A stretch of 15,384 nucleotides of DNA from Alistipes sp. (GTDB taxonomy: Bacteria > Bacteroidota > Bacteroidia > Bacteroidales > Rikenellaceae): assembly GCA_017934845.1 (NCBI GenBank), contig JAGBIR010000021.1, positions 1 through 15,384 on the forward strand, written 5' to 3'. The position numbers and the translations under genes are program-made. Shown in pieces: positions 5,178-13,365 of this stretch; the stretch's first letter is position 1, and each line of letters begins with the position of its first letter. The notes under the pieces are model-generated. The model did not search any database. It was not told the DNA's origin and saw only the letters and a program-made list of their open reading frames with translations.

Positions 5178-6383
5178 TTACAGCAGGTTCTTCATCGCTT
5201 CGTCGATCTGCGAGTTCTCGAACGAGTCCAAGTAGATTTGAGTGGTTGATATATCGGAATGCCCGAGAGATTCCGAAATCAGTGCAATATTCACCCCTGA
5301 CCGCTTCAAAACCGTGGCGTATGTATGGCGAGCAACATAGGTTGTCAAGGGGAATTTTAACCCCAAACGCTTACCCCACCCTTTCAGCTCACGGTTTATG
5401 TGTCTCAAAACTTTATTCAATCGATTGCTTTTCTGCAATGGTGTTATGTGAATATTTTTGTCAAGTATCGGGAATATATAATCCTCCTCGGTTTTGCCCT
5501 CTCGACAATATTTATCCATAATCTCTTGAGCTTGCGGCAAGACACGGCAACTCATCATCTTACCTGTCTTCTTGCGACTATAAAAGATCCGACCAGCAGC
5601 ATAATCAGCACACAGCAGCATTGCAATATCTCTAAAATTCATCCCTGCCGAGAAGTATGAAAACAGGAACAAATCCTTTGATAACTCAGTATATGGTGAG
5701 TGTGTCAGAGGCAATGGGGCATTCATCAACCTATGAATATCCTCTTTAAGTATGGCTCGTTTTCGCGTTGGCTCTTTTAGTCTGCCGATATTGCAGTTGA
5801 GAAACGGATTCTCTCGACAAACAAAGGTTTTGCATGCAAGAGCCTTATTATAAGCCGCCTTAAAGACGCTTATCATAGTAGCAATCGAGTTTGGCTTGTA
5901 TCCCCAACTTCGCAATGCAGATTCATATTTTTGTATATCGCCAACAGACATCTCATCAAAACGCATATTCGCTATTCCAAGCCTTTGCAGATGTGTCAAA
6001 ACGACCTTACATCTCGCTGCCGAACTGAATCTACCCGCACTTTTCAGTTGATTAATAGTTTGATTAAATCCATCTGACACCAAGCTCCCAACCATAACAT
6101 TCTCATTGGGGAACAGATTATCAAGTGTAACTTTTATATCCAAAGCTTCCAACCGTTTAATCTGCTTCTGATAAAAATTTATCTTCTCAAACAGCTCGCA
6201 TTTGATATGCTGCGACGAGGCTTTTGGCATCTGCTCATCGAAATCCCATTCCGCAACGGGAATGCGTATTCCAGTGCTTACATAGCGACTTTTGCGATTT
6301 ATGGTAAAACGCAAATAGATAATTGTAGTCTTGTCTTTTGAAATTCGTTCCTGACGACAAAACGGAGTAATCCTGATACTCAT
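5178..6383 (-). CDS. int: Tyrosine recombinase (integrase) of the element
   Basis: The gene catalyses site-specific integration and excision by strand exchange through a covalent DNA-tyrosine intermediate. From ATG 6383 it encodes 401 residues; an in-frame GTG at 6401 would add six. The N-terminal part (IYLRFTINRKSRYVSTGIRI) fits the arm-binding domain of Bacteroidetes integrases, and the middle (about 105-205) the SAM-like core-binding domain. Catalytic-domain residues, counted from GTG 6401, are Lys in SRKKTGK (275-281), ARH (Arg358), LGH (His381) and the nucleophile in TTQIY (Tyr390). The usual first Arg is replaced: the box reads AGMNFRDIAML, with Asn255 in its place, as in IntDOT-like enzymes that also lack it. 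The HxxR His is Tyr here. It lies 140 bp from the tRNA-Thr 3' end, its likely target. Confidence 0.93.
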   Translation of the reverse strand: MSIRITPFCRQERISKDKTTIIYLRFTINRKSRYVSTGIRIPVAEWDFDEQMPKASSQHIKCELFEKINFYQKQIKRLEALDIKVTLDNLFPNENVMVGSLVSDGFNQTINQLKSAGRFSSAARCKVVLTHLQRLGIANMRFDEMSVGDIQKYESALRSWGYKPNSIATMISVFKAAYNKALACKTFVCRENPFLNCNIGRLKEPTRKRAILKEDIHRLMNAPLPLTHSPYTELSKDLFLFSYFSAGMNFRDIAMLLCADYAAGRIFYSRKKTGKMMSCRVLPQAQEIMDKYCREGKTEEDYIFPILDKNIHITPLQKSNRLNKVLRHINRELKGWGKRLGLKFPLTTYVARHTYATVLKRSGVNIALISESLGHSDISTTQIYLDSFENSQIDEAMKNLL

Positions 6384-6433
6384 AGAGTTACAAAATTGCA
6401 CAGACTCTCGCCTTCGTGTCCGTTACTCCAAAA

Positions 6434-6456
6434 ATGGTAACACAAATGGTAACACA
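6434..6456. repeat. Tandem 11-bp repeat near the element end, possible arm-type sites
   Basis: ATGGTAACACA occurs twice, at 6434-6444 and 6446-6456, with one base between. Both lie between the integrase start and the tRNA, where arm-binding sites of tyrosine integrases or excisionase sites often sit. A related inverted sequence (TGTAACCAT) occurs in the nearby terminator stem. The function is inferred from position only. Confidence 0.35.
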
Positions 6457-6487
6457 CTTTGCCCTAAAACCACTTATTTTCGAGCAT

Positions 6488-6517
6488 AAAAAAAGATGGC
6501 CACTTTTGTAACCATCT
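6488..6517 (-). terminator. Intrinsic terminator of tRNA-Thr
   Basis: On the - strand GATGGTTAC (6516-6508) pairs with GTGGCCATC (6503-6495), 9 bp with two G-U pairs plus one extra outer pair, and a 4-base loop. Seven T follow (A run at 6488-6494). It lies 10 bases beyond the tRNA 3' end, on the element side of the junction, so the element may supply the tRNA's terminator. Confidence 0.8.
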
Positions 6518-6526
6518 GATTATCAG

Positions 6527-6545
6527 AGCCGCAAACGGGACTTGA
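6527..6545. other. Presumed attachment site core at the tRNA-Thr 3' end
   Basis: The junction between accessory and housekeeping genes falls at the 3' end of the tRNA, the usual crossover region for tRNA-targeting tyrosine recombinases. The matching direct repeat would be at the far left end of the element, outside the window, so the exact core cannot be defined. The coordinates are approximate. Confidence 0.35.
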
Positions 6546-6599
6546 ACCCGTGACCTTTTCATTACGAGTGAAACGCTCTACCAACTGAGCTATTGCGGC
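6527..6599 (-). tRNA. tRNA-Thr (anticodon CGT)
   Basis: All four arms can be folded on the - strand. The acceptor is GCCGCAA/TTGCGGC, the D stem GCTC/GAGC, the anticodon stem TTTCA/TGAAA with loop CTCGTAA, and the T stem ACGGG/CCCGT with loop TTCAAGT. The anticodon CGT reads ACG (Thr). The 3' CCA is not encoded; the discriminator is T at 6527. The gene is intact, as expected when an element recreates the tRNA 3' end on integration. It points away from cstA and towards the integrase. Confidence 0.97.
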
Positions 6600-6761
6600 A
6601 ACAGAGCCTCTCGGGCCCATATGCGTTGCAAATATCGCAATAATTTCGTAAGATTATTCTCCGAATGAGCAAAAAAGTGCCATTTTCTGCTTTTTTTTCG
6701 TAAATTCGCAATTGGTTTGTGGCTTTCCCCAACCGATAAATGAAACTAAAATTACTACAAT

Positions 6762-8195
6762 ATGATTACATTTATTATCTGTCTTACGTTGCTCGTGGCG
6801 GCATATTTCATCTACGGCCGCTATCTGGAGAGGGTTTGCGGCATCGACCCAAAGGCCAAAGTGCCATCGGAAACACTATACGACGGAGTAGATTACCTAC
6901 CCCTACCTCGCTGGCGCACATTCCTAATTCAGCTTCTGAACATAGCGGGTGTAGGCCCGATTTTCGGAGCTATCATGGGTGCCTGCTTCGGCCCTATCGC
7001 GTTTGTATGGATCACGCTGGGCGGCATCTTTCTCGGAGCGATGCACGACTTCGTGTCGGGATTCATCCTTGTGCGTCACGATGGTTTGAGCCTGCCCGAA
7101 GTGATTGGCAAATATCTCGGCAAGGGCGTACAGCAGTTTATTCGCGTATTTACCATCTTCCTGCTTATTTTGGTGGGCGTGGTATTTATGCGCTCGCCGG
7201 CGAGTCTTCTCAACGGCATGTTGCCCGAGATTGGCTATTGGTGGTGGCTGGGCATTATCGTGGTTTACTACTTCATCGCGACGATGCTTCCGATTGACAA
7301 GCTCATAGGCAAAATCTATCCGCTTTTCGGAGCAGCTCTGATATTCATGGCATTAGGGCTGTTGTGCGTCATAATTCTCGGCGACTACTCCATTCCCGAA
7401 CTTACGGCAGATAATTGGCGCAACTTCCAGCCCAATCCCGAGAAGTTGCCAATCGTACCGGCGCTATTTATAACCATCGCCTGCGGCGCTATTTCGGGAT
7501 TCCACGCTACGCAGTCGCCACTTATGGCGCGCTGTCTGAATAACGAGAAGGAGTGCCGCATGATATTCTACGGCTCAATGATTTCGGAGTCTATAATTGC
7601 GCTTATCTGGGCAGGTGTTGCTATGGCATTCTTCCACGGCACCGAGGGTCTTATCGCCGCTTTGGCCGAGCATGGCAACGATGCTGCGTGGGCCGTAAAC
7701 CATATTTCGACCACGACACTCGGACTTTTCGGAGGCTTCCTCGCCATGTTGGGCGTAGTGGCAGCCCCTATCACATCGGGCGACACGGCTTTCCGCTCAG
7801 CACGACTTATCGTTGCCGACATATTCCACATCGAGCAGCGTTCAATCCCCAAGCGTCTGGCCATTGCCGCTCCGCTCTTCGCCATTGGCATCATTATGAC
7901 ATTCATCGACTTCGATGTTATATGGCGATACTTTGCGTGGGCAAATCAGACATTGAGTCTCTTCACGCTTTGGATGATAGTGGTTTACCTGAAGCAGCGC
8001 AACCGCAACTATTGGATTGCCCTGTTCCCCGCCCTGTTTATGACCTATGTATGTGTAAGTTTTATGTTCGTTTCCGACCAATTCTTCGGTATGGGGCCCT
8101 GCACAATGGCATACATCTTAGGTGGCGTAATGACGCTTGTCGTAAGTTGTTTACTCTTAATTTCAGCTCGCAATGCCAAGAAAACCATCGCTTAA
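6762..8195 (+). CDS. cstA: CstA-family carbon starvation protein (peptide/pyruvate transporter)
   Basis: A 477-residue inner-membrane protein with about a dozen or more hydrophobic segments and no signal peptide beyond the first helix (MITFIICLTLLVAAYFIYG). Family features are the YDGVDYLPLPRW segment near residues 44-55, IAGVGPIFGAIMGACFGP at about 64-81, a conserved GAMHDF, SGFHATQSPLMAR at about 249-261, and ITSGDTAFRSARL near 345-357. CstA proteins import peptides or pyruvate under carbon limitation. This is the short form; the E. coli protein is about 700 aa. It is the first gene after the tRNA and is transcribed away from it. Its last 23 bp overlap the next gene, so they are probably one operon. 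No clear promoter with both boxes was found upstream; TAAATTCG at 6701-6708 is a one-mismatch -7 candidate. Confidence 0.93.
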   Translation: MITFIICLTLLVAAYFIYGRYLERVCGIDPKAKVPSETLYDGVDYLPLPRWRTFLIQLLNIAGVGPIFGAIMGACFGPIAFVWITLGGIFLGAMHDFVSGFILVRHDGLSLPEVIGKYLGKGVQQFIRVFTIFLLILVGVVFMRSPASLLNGMLPEIGYWWWLGIIVVYYFIATMLPIDKLIGKIYPLFGAALIFMALGLLCVIILGDYSIPELTADNWRNFQPNPEKLPIVPALFITIACGAISGFHATQSPLMARCLNNEKECRMIFYGSMISESIIALIWAGVAMAFFHGTEGLIAALAEHGNDAAWAVNHISTTTLGLFGGFLAMLGVVAAPITSGDTAFRSARLIVADIFHIEQRSIPKRLAIAAPLFAIGIIMTFIDFDVIWRYFAWANQTLSLFTLWMIVVYLKQRNRNYWIALFPALFMTYVCVSFMFVSDQFFGMGPCTMAYILGGVMTLVVSCLLLISARNAKKTIA

Positions 8196-8847
8196 ACCAC
8201 AACCTACTGGTCTATGGCACATCGTAGGCGGAGGCTTCGACAATATTCTGCAACACTCGCACGACCTGGAGTACGATGGCGAGTGGGAACAGGCGTGCGA
8301 AGTGCGCTTAGAGGGCGTTGAACAGATTCTCGACGCCATTGGCGACGACGAATACACGCTGGATTGGAACGACCGCGAGTCGCGTGCCGCAATGGAACTA
8401 CTATACCTCTCGGCTACCGACCATCTGTCGATTGGTGAGGTAGAGACCGCCGCTACATTGTGGGAGCAGTTGGTCGATCTTGACGAGGAGGACCGCACCG
8501 AGGCGATGACGATGCTGGCTTTTTGCTATATCGCGCTGGAGGATTGGGAGTGCTTGGAGGCGGCAATGTTCGATGTTTCGACCAAGTCACCCGAATATCA
8601 TCTGCTCTCGCTGTGGGAGACCTTCCGCCGCACGGGAGGCATCGAGCAGAACGCCCTGCGAGAGTTGCGCACGCGCCATAAGGAGTGGTGGCGGGAGTTT
8701 ACCGCCGAGGAGCATCCTGCTGACGAAAAATATCTGGCAGAGTGCCAGAGCGACCGCCCCTCGCAGACCACCCAAGCCCGCCAGCTATGGTTTGCAACAG
8801 CAACACTTTGGGCGCAGGATAAGGATTTTTTGAAAAAGGTAAAATAA
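8173..8847 (+). CDS. Hypothetical helical-repeat (TPR-like) protein downstream of cstA
   Basis: A 224-residue soluble acidic protein with no signal peptide. Paired helices rich in Ala, Leu, Glu and Trp run through most of the length. Examples are YDGEWEQACEVRLEGVEQIL (about 34-53), ATLWEQLVDLDEEDRTEAM (about 95-113) and AMTMLAFCYIALEDWECLE (about 112-130). This resembles tetratricopeptide-like packing, though I cannot assign a family. The ATG at 8173 overlaps cstA by 23 bp in another frame, and the following lipoprotein gene starts 4 bp after its stop, so the three are likely co-transcribed. Partner and function are unknown; a scaffold or adaptor role would be typical of such repeats. Confidence 0.8.
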   Translation: MPRKPSLKPQPTGLWHIVGGGFDNILQHSHDLEYDGEWEQACEVRLEGVEQILDAIGDDEYTLDWNDRESRAAMELLYLSATDHLSIGEVETAATLWEQLVDLDEEDRTEAMTMLAFCYIALEDWECLEAAMFDVSTKSPEYHLLSLWETFRRTGGIEQNALRELRTRHKEWWREFTAEEHPADEKYLAECQSDRPSQTTQARQLWFATATLWAQDKDFLKKVK

Positions 8848-8851
8848 CACT

Positions 8852-9682
8852 ATGAAAACACACACTTTTATTTTGATTATCTGCCTACTGTTGGCAGGTT
8901 GCGGTCATAAAAGTACCCCGTCACATATCACCGAAGAGAATTACTTAAAGGCCGATAGTGCGATTTGGATGGAATATGAGAAGATATGTGATTCTCTATC
9001 CGTCGTAGCAGAATCAGCATCACCAGAGGAACTTGAGAATATTGAACTCGAAGCCGAAGAGATATTGCAAACTACGCTGCAACGCAATGCGGAGTTGGCT
9101 TTGGAGTATGCCGCCACGCCAAGCGGTCTTGAGCGACTATTTATGGCTCGTGGAGATGTTACAAAGGAGCAAATCAGCGAGGCCCTGCAATCTATTCCCG
9201 ACTCGATGCAACAGTCGGAGTATGGCAAGTTACTGAAACTGCACCTCGACACCCGACAACTCGGCGAAGGAGATAAATTCCAGTCCTTCGACTGCACCAC
9301 TATCGAGGGTGAGCCGCTGAATTGGGACGCATTGTCAGGCAAAAACAGATTGCTGCTTTACGGCGGTTTGGGTTGCATGGGGCGTTCCGGCCGCAATTAC
9401 CTTTCACAATTGCATAAGCAATATCCCGAATTGGAGATTGTGATATATTATAAGGTTACAAGTAGCGAACAACTCCAAGAGGAGTATGCCGCATGGCAAC
9501 AGAGAGGTGTAGATTTCGACTATCGGGCCGTATCCGATTTTAAGGGCGATGCCAGCCCGATAAGAATTATCTACGGCACGCAGGCTACACCCACTTGCCT
9601 GTTTATCTCACACGACGGCACGATAAAAGTCCTAAGCGAAGGCCTCAATCCCAAACGATTTGAAGAGGAGTTAAATAAGTAA
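8852..9682 (+). CDS. Lipoprotein with a thioredoxin-like domain lacking the CxxC pair
   Basis: A 276-residue exported lipoprotein. A Lys-containing N-terminus and hydrophobic stretch end in a lipobox, LLAGC, with the lipidated Cys at residue 17. No acidic surface-export signal follows, so a periplasm-facing anchor is likely. Residues about 30-130 are helical and acidic. From about 139 a TlpA/AhpC-like thioredoxin fold is suggested: FQSFDCTTIEGEPLNW, then a strand LLLYGG, the active-site position GCMGR (Cys175), a helix LSQLHKQYP, a strand EIVIYYKV, a cis-Pro-like ATPTC (Pro247) and a final FISHDGTIKVL hairpin. Only one Cys is left where the family has CxxC, so it is probably not a classic disulfide reductase. 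It may act in binding, or through Cys175 alone. It is the last gene of the cstA group and is followed by a strong terminator. Confidence 0.85.
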   Translation: MKTHTFILIICLLLAGCGHKSTPSHITEENYLKADSAIWMEYEKICDSLSVVAESASPEELENIELEAEEILQTTLQRNAELALEYAATPSGLERLFMARGDVTKEQISEALQSIPDSMQQSEYGKLLKLHLDTRQLGEGDKFQSFDCTTIEGEPLNWDALSGKNRLLLYGGLGCMGRSGRNYLSQLHKQYPELEIVIYYKVTSSEQLQEEYAAWQQRGVDFDYRAVSDFKGDASPIRIIYGTQATPTCLFISHDGTIKVLSEGLNPKRFEEELNK

Positions 9683-9685
9683 TAC

Positions 9686-9725
9686 AAAATCGGCTAACCA
9701 ATAATAATATTGATTAGCCGATTTT
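9686..9725 (+). terminator. Intrinsic terminator after the lipoprotein gene
   Basis: AAAATCGGCTAA (9686-9697) is perfectly complementary to TTAGCCGATTTT (9714-9725), with an additional inner CAAT/ATTG pairing. The stem starts three bases after the stop codon. Its A/T-rich ends give a T run on either strand, so it may work in both directions. Confidence 0.88.
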
Positions 9726-9729
9726 ATTT

Positions 9730-9889
9730 AAGCGTAACGCAGCCGGCCGCCTAAATTGAAACTCTCAAAAGTGGCTTAAAAGGATGAATTTCAAGGCTTG
9801 CGACGCTTGAAAAACCGCAGCATACTTGGCGTATGTGAGGATTTTGAAAGCGAGCGTAACGCAGAAGTTCGCCTTTTAAGCCACTTTTG
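9730..9889. repeat. Intergenic inverted-repeat element (REP/BIME-like)
   Basis: CAAAAGTGGCTTAAAAGG (9766-9783) is repeated in perfect inversion at 9872-9889. Pairing continues imperfectly inward (TGAATTTC with GAAGTTCG). The 88-base centre folds further around a CATAC/GTATG hairpin flanked by AAAAACC/GGATTTT. GCGTAACGCAG also occurs twice as a direct repeat, before the left arm and near the right arm. The whole lies between convergent genes and touches the asd stop codon. I recall similar hairpin repeats scattered in Bacteroidales genomes, so a dispersed repeat is likely; a terminator or RNA-stability role is possible. Confidence 0.6.
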
Positions 9890-9892
9890 CAA

Positions 9893-10900
9893 CTATTTGC
9901 GGTTCTTTATAACCCACTCTGCAATCTGAATTGCATTCAGAGCTGCGCCCTTCTTAATCTGGTCGGCAACGCACCAAAAGGTAAGTCCATTCTTCGAAGC
10001 GATATCCTTACGCACGCGACCCACATATACGGGGTCTTTACCTGCGATAAAGAGCGGCATTGGATATACCTTATCGAGCGGCTGATCCATCAAGATAATG
10101 CCCTCGCTCTCGGCAAATGACTTGCGCGCCGCCTCAACGCTAACCTCCTCGGCAGTCTCAACCCAAATACTCTCCGAGTGAGCGCGCATAACGGGAACAC
10201 GAACACAAGTGGCCGACACCTCGACATCCGAGTGCATAATCTTGCGTGTCTCGTTATACATCTTCATCTCCTCCTTTGTGTAGTCGTTCTCGGTGAAGAC
10301 ATCGATATGAGGAATGACATTATATGCCAACTGATAAGCGAACTTCTTGACCGTAGGCTCCTCGCCCGCAACCAACTGCTGGTGCTGCGCCTCCAACTCG
10401 GCCATAGCCTGCGCACCGCCACCGCTTGCCGACTGATATGTAGCTACATGCACGCGCTTAATATGCGAGAGTCGCTCGATAGCCTGCAACGCCACAACCA
10501 TCTGAATTGTAGTACAGTTGGGGTTTGCGATGATTCTACGCGGAGCATTCAAGGCATCCTCGGCATTTACCTCCGGCACAACCAAAGGCACATCCTCATC
10601 CATACGGAAAGCGCTCGAGTTATCAATCATCAGCGCACCATATTTTGTAATTGTCTCGGCAAACTCCTTCGAGGTAGAGGCTCCTGCCGACGTAAGGGCA
10701 ATATCTACATCCTTGAAATCGTCGTTATGCTGCAACAACTTAACCTCATACTCCTTACCGCGACACAAATATTTCGTTCCTGCAGAGCGTGGTGAGCCAA
10801 ACAACACCAACTCGTCAAAGTGGAAATCCAATCTCTCACTCAAAATGGTCAAAAACTCCTGACCTACGGCACCGCTGGCGCCAACAATAGCAATTTTCAT
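9893..10900 (-). CDS. asd: Aspartate-semialdehyde dehydrogenase
   Basis: Converts L-aspartyl-4-phosphate to aspartate semialdehyde with NADPH, the branch step to lysine/diaminopimelate, threonine and methionine. The 335-residue cytoplasmic enzyme has the N-terminal nucleotide-binding loop GASGAVGQ (7-14), the substrate/cofactor SSAFRMD segment (95-101), the catalytic Cys129 in NPNCTT, the [10 protein letters not shown] loop (157-166) and the acid-base His241 in [11 protein letters not shown]. Length and motif order match the family. It is the second gene of a leftward pair, starting 30 bp after a class A penicillin-binding protein gene. Diaminopimelate supply and peptidoglycan synthesis are thus linked in one operon. 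Confidence 0.96.
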   Translation of the reverse strand: MKIAIVGASGAVGQEFLTILSERLDFHFDELVLFGSPRSAGTKYLCRGKEYEVKLLQHNDDFKDVDIALTSAGASTSKEFAETITKYGALMIDNSSAFRMDEDVPLVVPEVNAEDALNAPRRIIANPNCTTIQMVVALQAIERLSHIKRVHVATYQSASGGGAQAMAELEAQHQQLVAGEEPTVKKFAYQLAYNVIPHIDVFTENDYTKEEMKMYNETRKIMHSDVEVSATCVRVPVMRAHSESIWVETAEEVSVEAARKSFAESEGIILMDQPLDKVYPMPLFIAGKDPVYVGRVRKDIASKNGLTFWCVADQIKKGAALNAIQIAEWVIKNRK

Positions 10901-10930
10901 ATATAAACTAACCTTTTGTTACTATCCAAC

Positions 10931-13336
10931 TTAATTAAAAAACTCATCCTCCTCGGTATCCTGTTGCACGCCCTGCTCTGGCTCAACAGCCTTCGGGCAG
11001 TCGTAAGCCTCCCAGCCCTCGGGGCGTGAGAATCGCGCCTGACGGCTCATACCGAGCGAAGGATCGGCATAGGCGCGCTTGAGGAACTCGCCAACGATAG
11101 GTAAGGCCATTACGCTACCCTCGCCCTGCGCACTGAGGTGCACCGACTGATCCTCGCCACCAACCCACGAGCCGGCAACCAGCGTAGGCGTAACGCACAT
11201 AAACCACGCATCGCGGTTTTCGTTCGACGTTCCCGTCTTACCGCCGATATCCATATTCTCCATACCATACTGCCAAGCCAAGCGGCCACCCGTACCGGCT
11301 GTAATCACGCGCTCAAGCATTGTAAGCATCGTATAGGCCGTATGTTTGTTCACAGCATCCTGCGACTGAGGGATAAAGCTCGAGATAAGGTTGCCCTGAC
11401 GATCCTCGATGCGCGTAACGAAAATCGGGTCGATATGCACACCCTCATTCACAAAGGTCGAATAAGCACTTACCAACTCATAGACATTCGACTCGAAAGC
11501 ACCCAAGCACAAGGCATAGGCGGGATAGATAAAGCTCCTGATTCCCATGTTATGCAGGAAGTCGGCCACCGTCTCGGGCTGCTTTGCCTGCTTCATAATC
11601 CACGCCGAGTAGTTATTGCGCGAGTTTGCCAAGCCCCAATACAGCGGATGCAGCACGCCATCGTACTCCACATTACCAGCCTCCTTTGGCGACCATATAC
11701 CCGCAGGGGTTTCAATCGACACGGGCAAGTTGGGAGCCATGGTACAAGGCGTAAGGCCCAGCTGGTCGATTGCAAAGGTATAGATAAACGGCTTTGCCGT
11801 AGAGCCGGTCTGGCGCTTACCTTGCTTTGCCATATCGTATTTGAAGTAGCGGAAGTTAGGACCGCCCACATAAGCCTTAACATGACCCGAACGGGGATCC
11901 ATAGCGACAAGACTTGCGCGCATAATGCGCTTGTGGTGAAGGATAGAGTCGCGCGGTGTCATCAAGGTATCGACCTCGCCCTTGAAGGTAAAGATGCGCA
12001 TACGGCACTTATCGTTAAACGAGGCAAAGATCTCCTTTTCAGACTTACCATCCTTCTTCATCTCGCGGTAGCGATCCGAGTTTTTCATCGCACGCTTGAT
12101 GATTGCCTCACGCTCCTCGGGCTCCAAATCCTGGAACAGCACTCCCGTCGAGCGCACCTGTCGATCCATACGCGGCTGGATTACCGACTCCATCTGCTTT
12201 TGGATTGCCTCCTCGGCATAGCGTTGCATTGCAGGGCTGATAGTGGTATAGATTCTCAAGCCATCGCGATAGATATTATAAGGAGTGCCATCGGCTTTGG
12301 TATTTTTCAGGCACCAGCCATAAATTGGATTCTCATCGTACTCCGTAACCGCCTGCTCGTAATCCCAATCGGTGAGGAACTGACGACGCGTCGGGCGCTT
12401 GGCGTTCATCGTCTGGCGCAACATCTCGCGGAAGTAGGTCGCCTCGCCACTATTGTGGGTAATGGGGCGATAGTTGAGCGAAATGGGCAATCCGCACAGC
12501 GAGTCGCACACCTCGCGCGAAATAGCACCCGCGCTACGCATACGGTTAAGCACCAGATTTCTACGCTTAAGCGCATTTTCGGGATTCAGCACCGGTGAAT
12601 AGCGCGTAGGGGCATTCACCACACCCACCAGCACGGCAGCCTCCTGCACGTTGAGTTCGTCGGGCGACTTACCGAAGAAGGTTGCGGCAGCCGACTTAAT
12701 TCCATAGGCATTAGAGCCATAGCCGACCGTATTGAGATACATAGCGGCAATCTCCTCCTTCGTATAGTTGTGCTCCAGTTTCAGAGCTGTAATCCACTCC
12801 TTGAACTTCGACTGCACGAGCTTCATCGTACGCGAAATCTTACCTCGATTACGCACCGTATCACGCGGGAAGAGGTTCTTTGCCAGCTGCTGCGTAATGG
12901 TACTACCACCACCCTGCGACGAATTGCGCAACAAAATGGTCTTTACGCCCACACGGAACAGCGACGGAATATCGATACCCGAATGGCCACGGAAACGGAC
13001 ATCCTCGGTAGCAATCAGAGCTGCGACAACCGGTGGCACGTTATACCCGTCGAGCGAGATATGAGCCGCAGAATCCTGCGGGAAGAGCTCCTCATACTGC
13101 ACATAGGAGCGATTCTCGACAAAGAAAGTACCTATGACGTGGCCATTGTCGCCATAAATCTCGGTTGCGAGGTTGCTTTTGGGGTTCTCCAGCTCCTCGA
13201 ACGACGGCATACGGCCAAATACGCCCATTGCTGCCAGCGTAAGCATAAAAAACAGTAGCGCAAAGGGCGAGAGTGCTATAATCCACATAGCACGGATGAC
13301 GTTCTTCTCCTTCTTGAATATCTCTTTAATCTTCAT
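10931..13336 (-). CDS. mrcA: Class A penicillin-binding protein (PBP1A type, bifunctional)
   Basis: Polymerises and crosslinks peptidoglycan at the inner membrane, with the catalytic domains in the periplasm. The 801-residue protein has a short cytoplasmic basic N-terminus and one membrane anchor (about 15-40). The glycosyltransferase (GT51) domain shows Glu111 in ATEDVRFRGHSG, GGSTITQQLAKN (143-154) and a KEEIAAMYLNTVGYG segment (193-207). The transpeptidase domain has the active-site Ser512 in STAK (512-515), SRN (572-574) and KTG (700-702). All catalytic motifs are intact. The C-terminal 25 residues are acidic and probably disordered. It is the first gene of the operon with asd. Its upstream region has a -7 box and a palindrome (listed separately). 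Confidence 0.95.
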   Translation of the reverse strand: MKIKEIFKKEKNVIRAMWIIALSPFALLFFMLTLAAMGVFGRMPSFEELENPKSNLATEIYGDNGHVIGTFFVENRSYVQYEELFPQDSAAHISLDGYNVPPVVAALIATEDVRFRGHSGIDIPSLFRVGVKTILLRNSSQGGGSTITQQLAKNLFPRDTVRNRGKISRTMKLVQSKFKEWITALKLEHNYTKEEIAAMYLNTVGYGSNAYGIKSAAATFFGKSPDELNVQEAAVLVGVVNAPTRYSPVLNPENALKRRNLVLNRMRSAGAISREVCDSLCGLPISLNYRPITHNSGEATYFREMLRQTMNAKRPTRRQFLTDWDYEQAVTEYDENPIYGWCLKNTKADGTPYNIYRDGLRIYTTISPAMQRYAEEAIQKQMESVIQPRMDRQVRSTGVLFQDLEPEEREAIIKRAMKNSDRYREMKKDGKSEKEIFASFNDKCRMRIFTFKGEVDTLMTPRDSILHHKRIMRASLVAMDPRSGHVKAYVGGPNFRYFKYDMAKQGKRQTGSTAKPFIYTFAIDQLGLTPCTMAPNLPVSIETPAGIWSPKEAGNVEYDGVLHPLYWGLANSRNNYSAWIMKQAKQPETVADFLHNMGIRSFIYPAYALCLGAFESNVYELVSAYSTFVNEGVHIDPIFVTRIEDRQGNLISSFIPQSQDAVNKHTAYTMLTMLERVITAGTGGRLAWQYGMENMDIGGKTGTSNENRDAWFMCVTPTLVAGSWVGGEDQSVHLSAQGEGSVMALPIVGEFLKRAYADPSLGMSRQARFSRPEGWEAYDCPKAVEPEQGVQQDTEEDEFFN

Positions 13337-13365
13337 TTTTCAGATAATGATAGTGTTCCAAAATG

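Larger units (their letters stand above)
1..6527. mobile_element. Integrase-proximal part of an element integrated at tRNA-Thr
   Basis: A tyrosine integrase gene lies next to the 3' end of a tRNA-Thr gene, the classic layout of an integrative element. Left of it come genes typical of Bacteroidales mobile elements: an initiator-like winged-helix gene, a P-loop ATPase, a DUF3871-like gene and unknown AT-rich genes. Right of the tRNA the genes are housekeeping (cstA, asd, a class A PBP). The right boundary is therefore placed at the tRNA 3' end. I see no second copy of the tRNA 3' end in the window, so the left boundary, and any relaxase or transfer genes, must lie outside. Whether this is an integrative conjugative element, a mobilizable element or a satellite cannot be decided here. 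Confidence 0.75.

Noticed and set aside
7553..8227. 224-codon + strand ORF in a second frame within cstA
   Set aside because: The composition is Arg, Cys and His-rich as in out-of-frame reads; cstA is intact over the same bases.
11138..12598. Long + strand ORF of 486 codons opposite the PBP gene
   Set aside because: It is an antisense shadow of a gene with all catalytic motifs intact; its translation is rich in His and Arg without any domain pattern.
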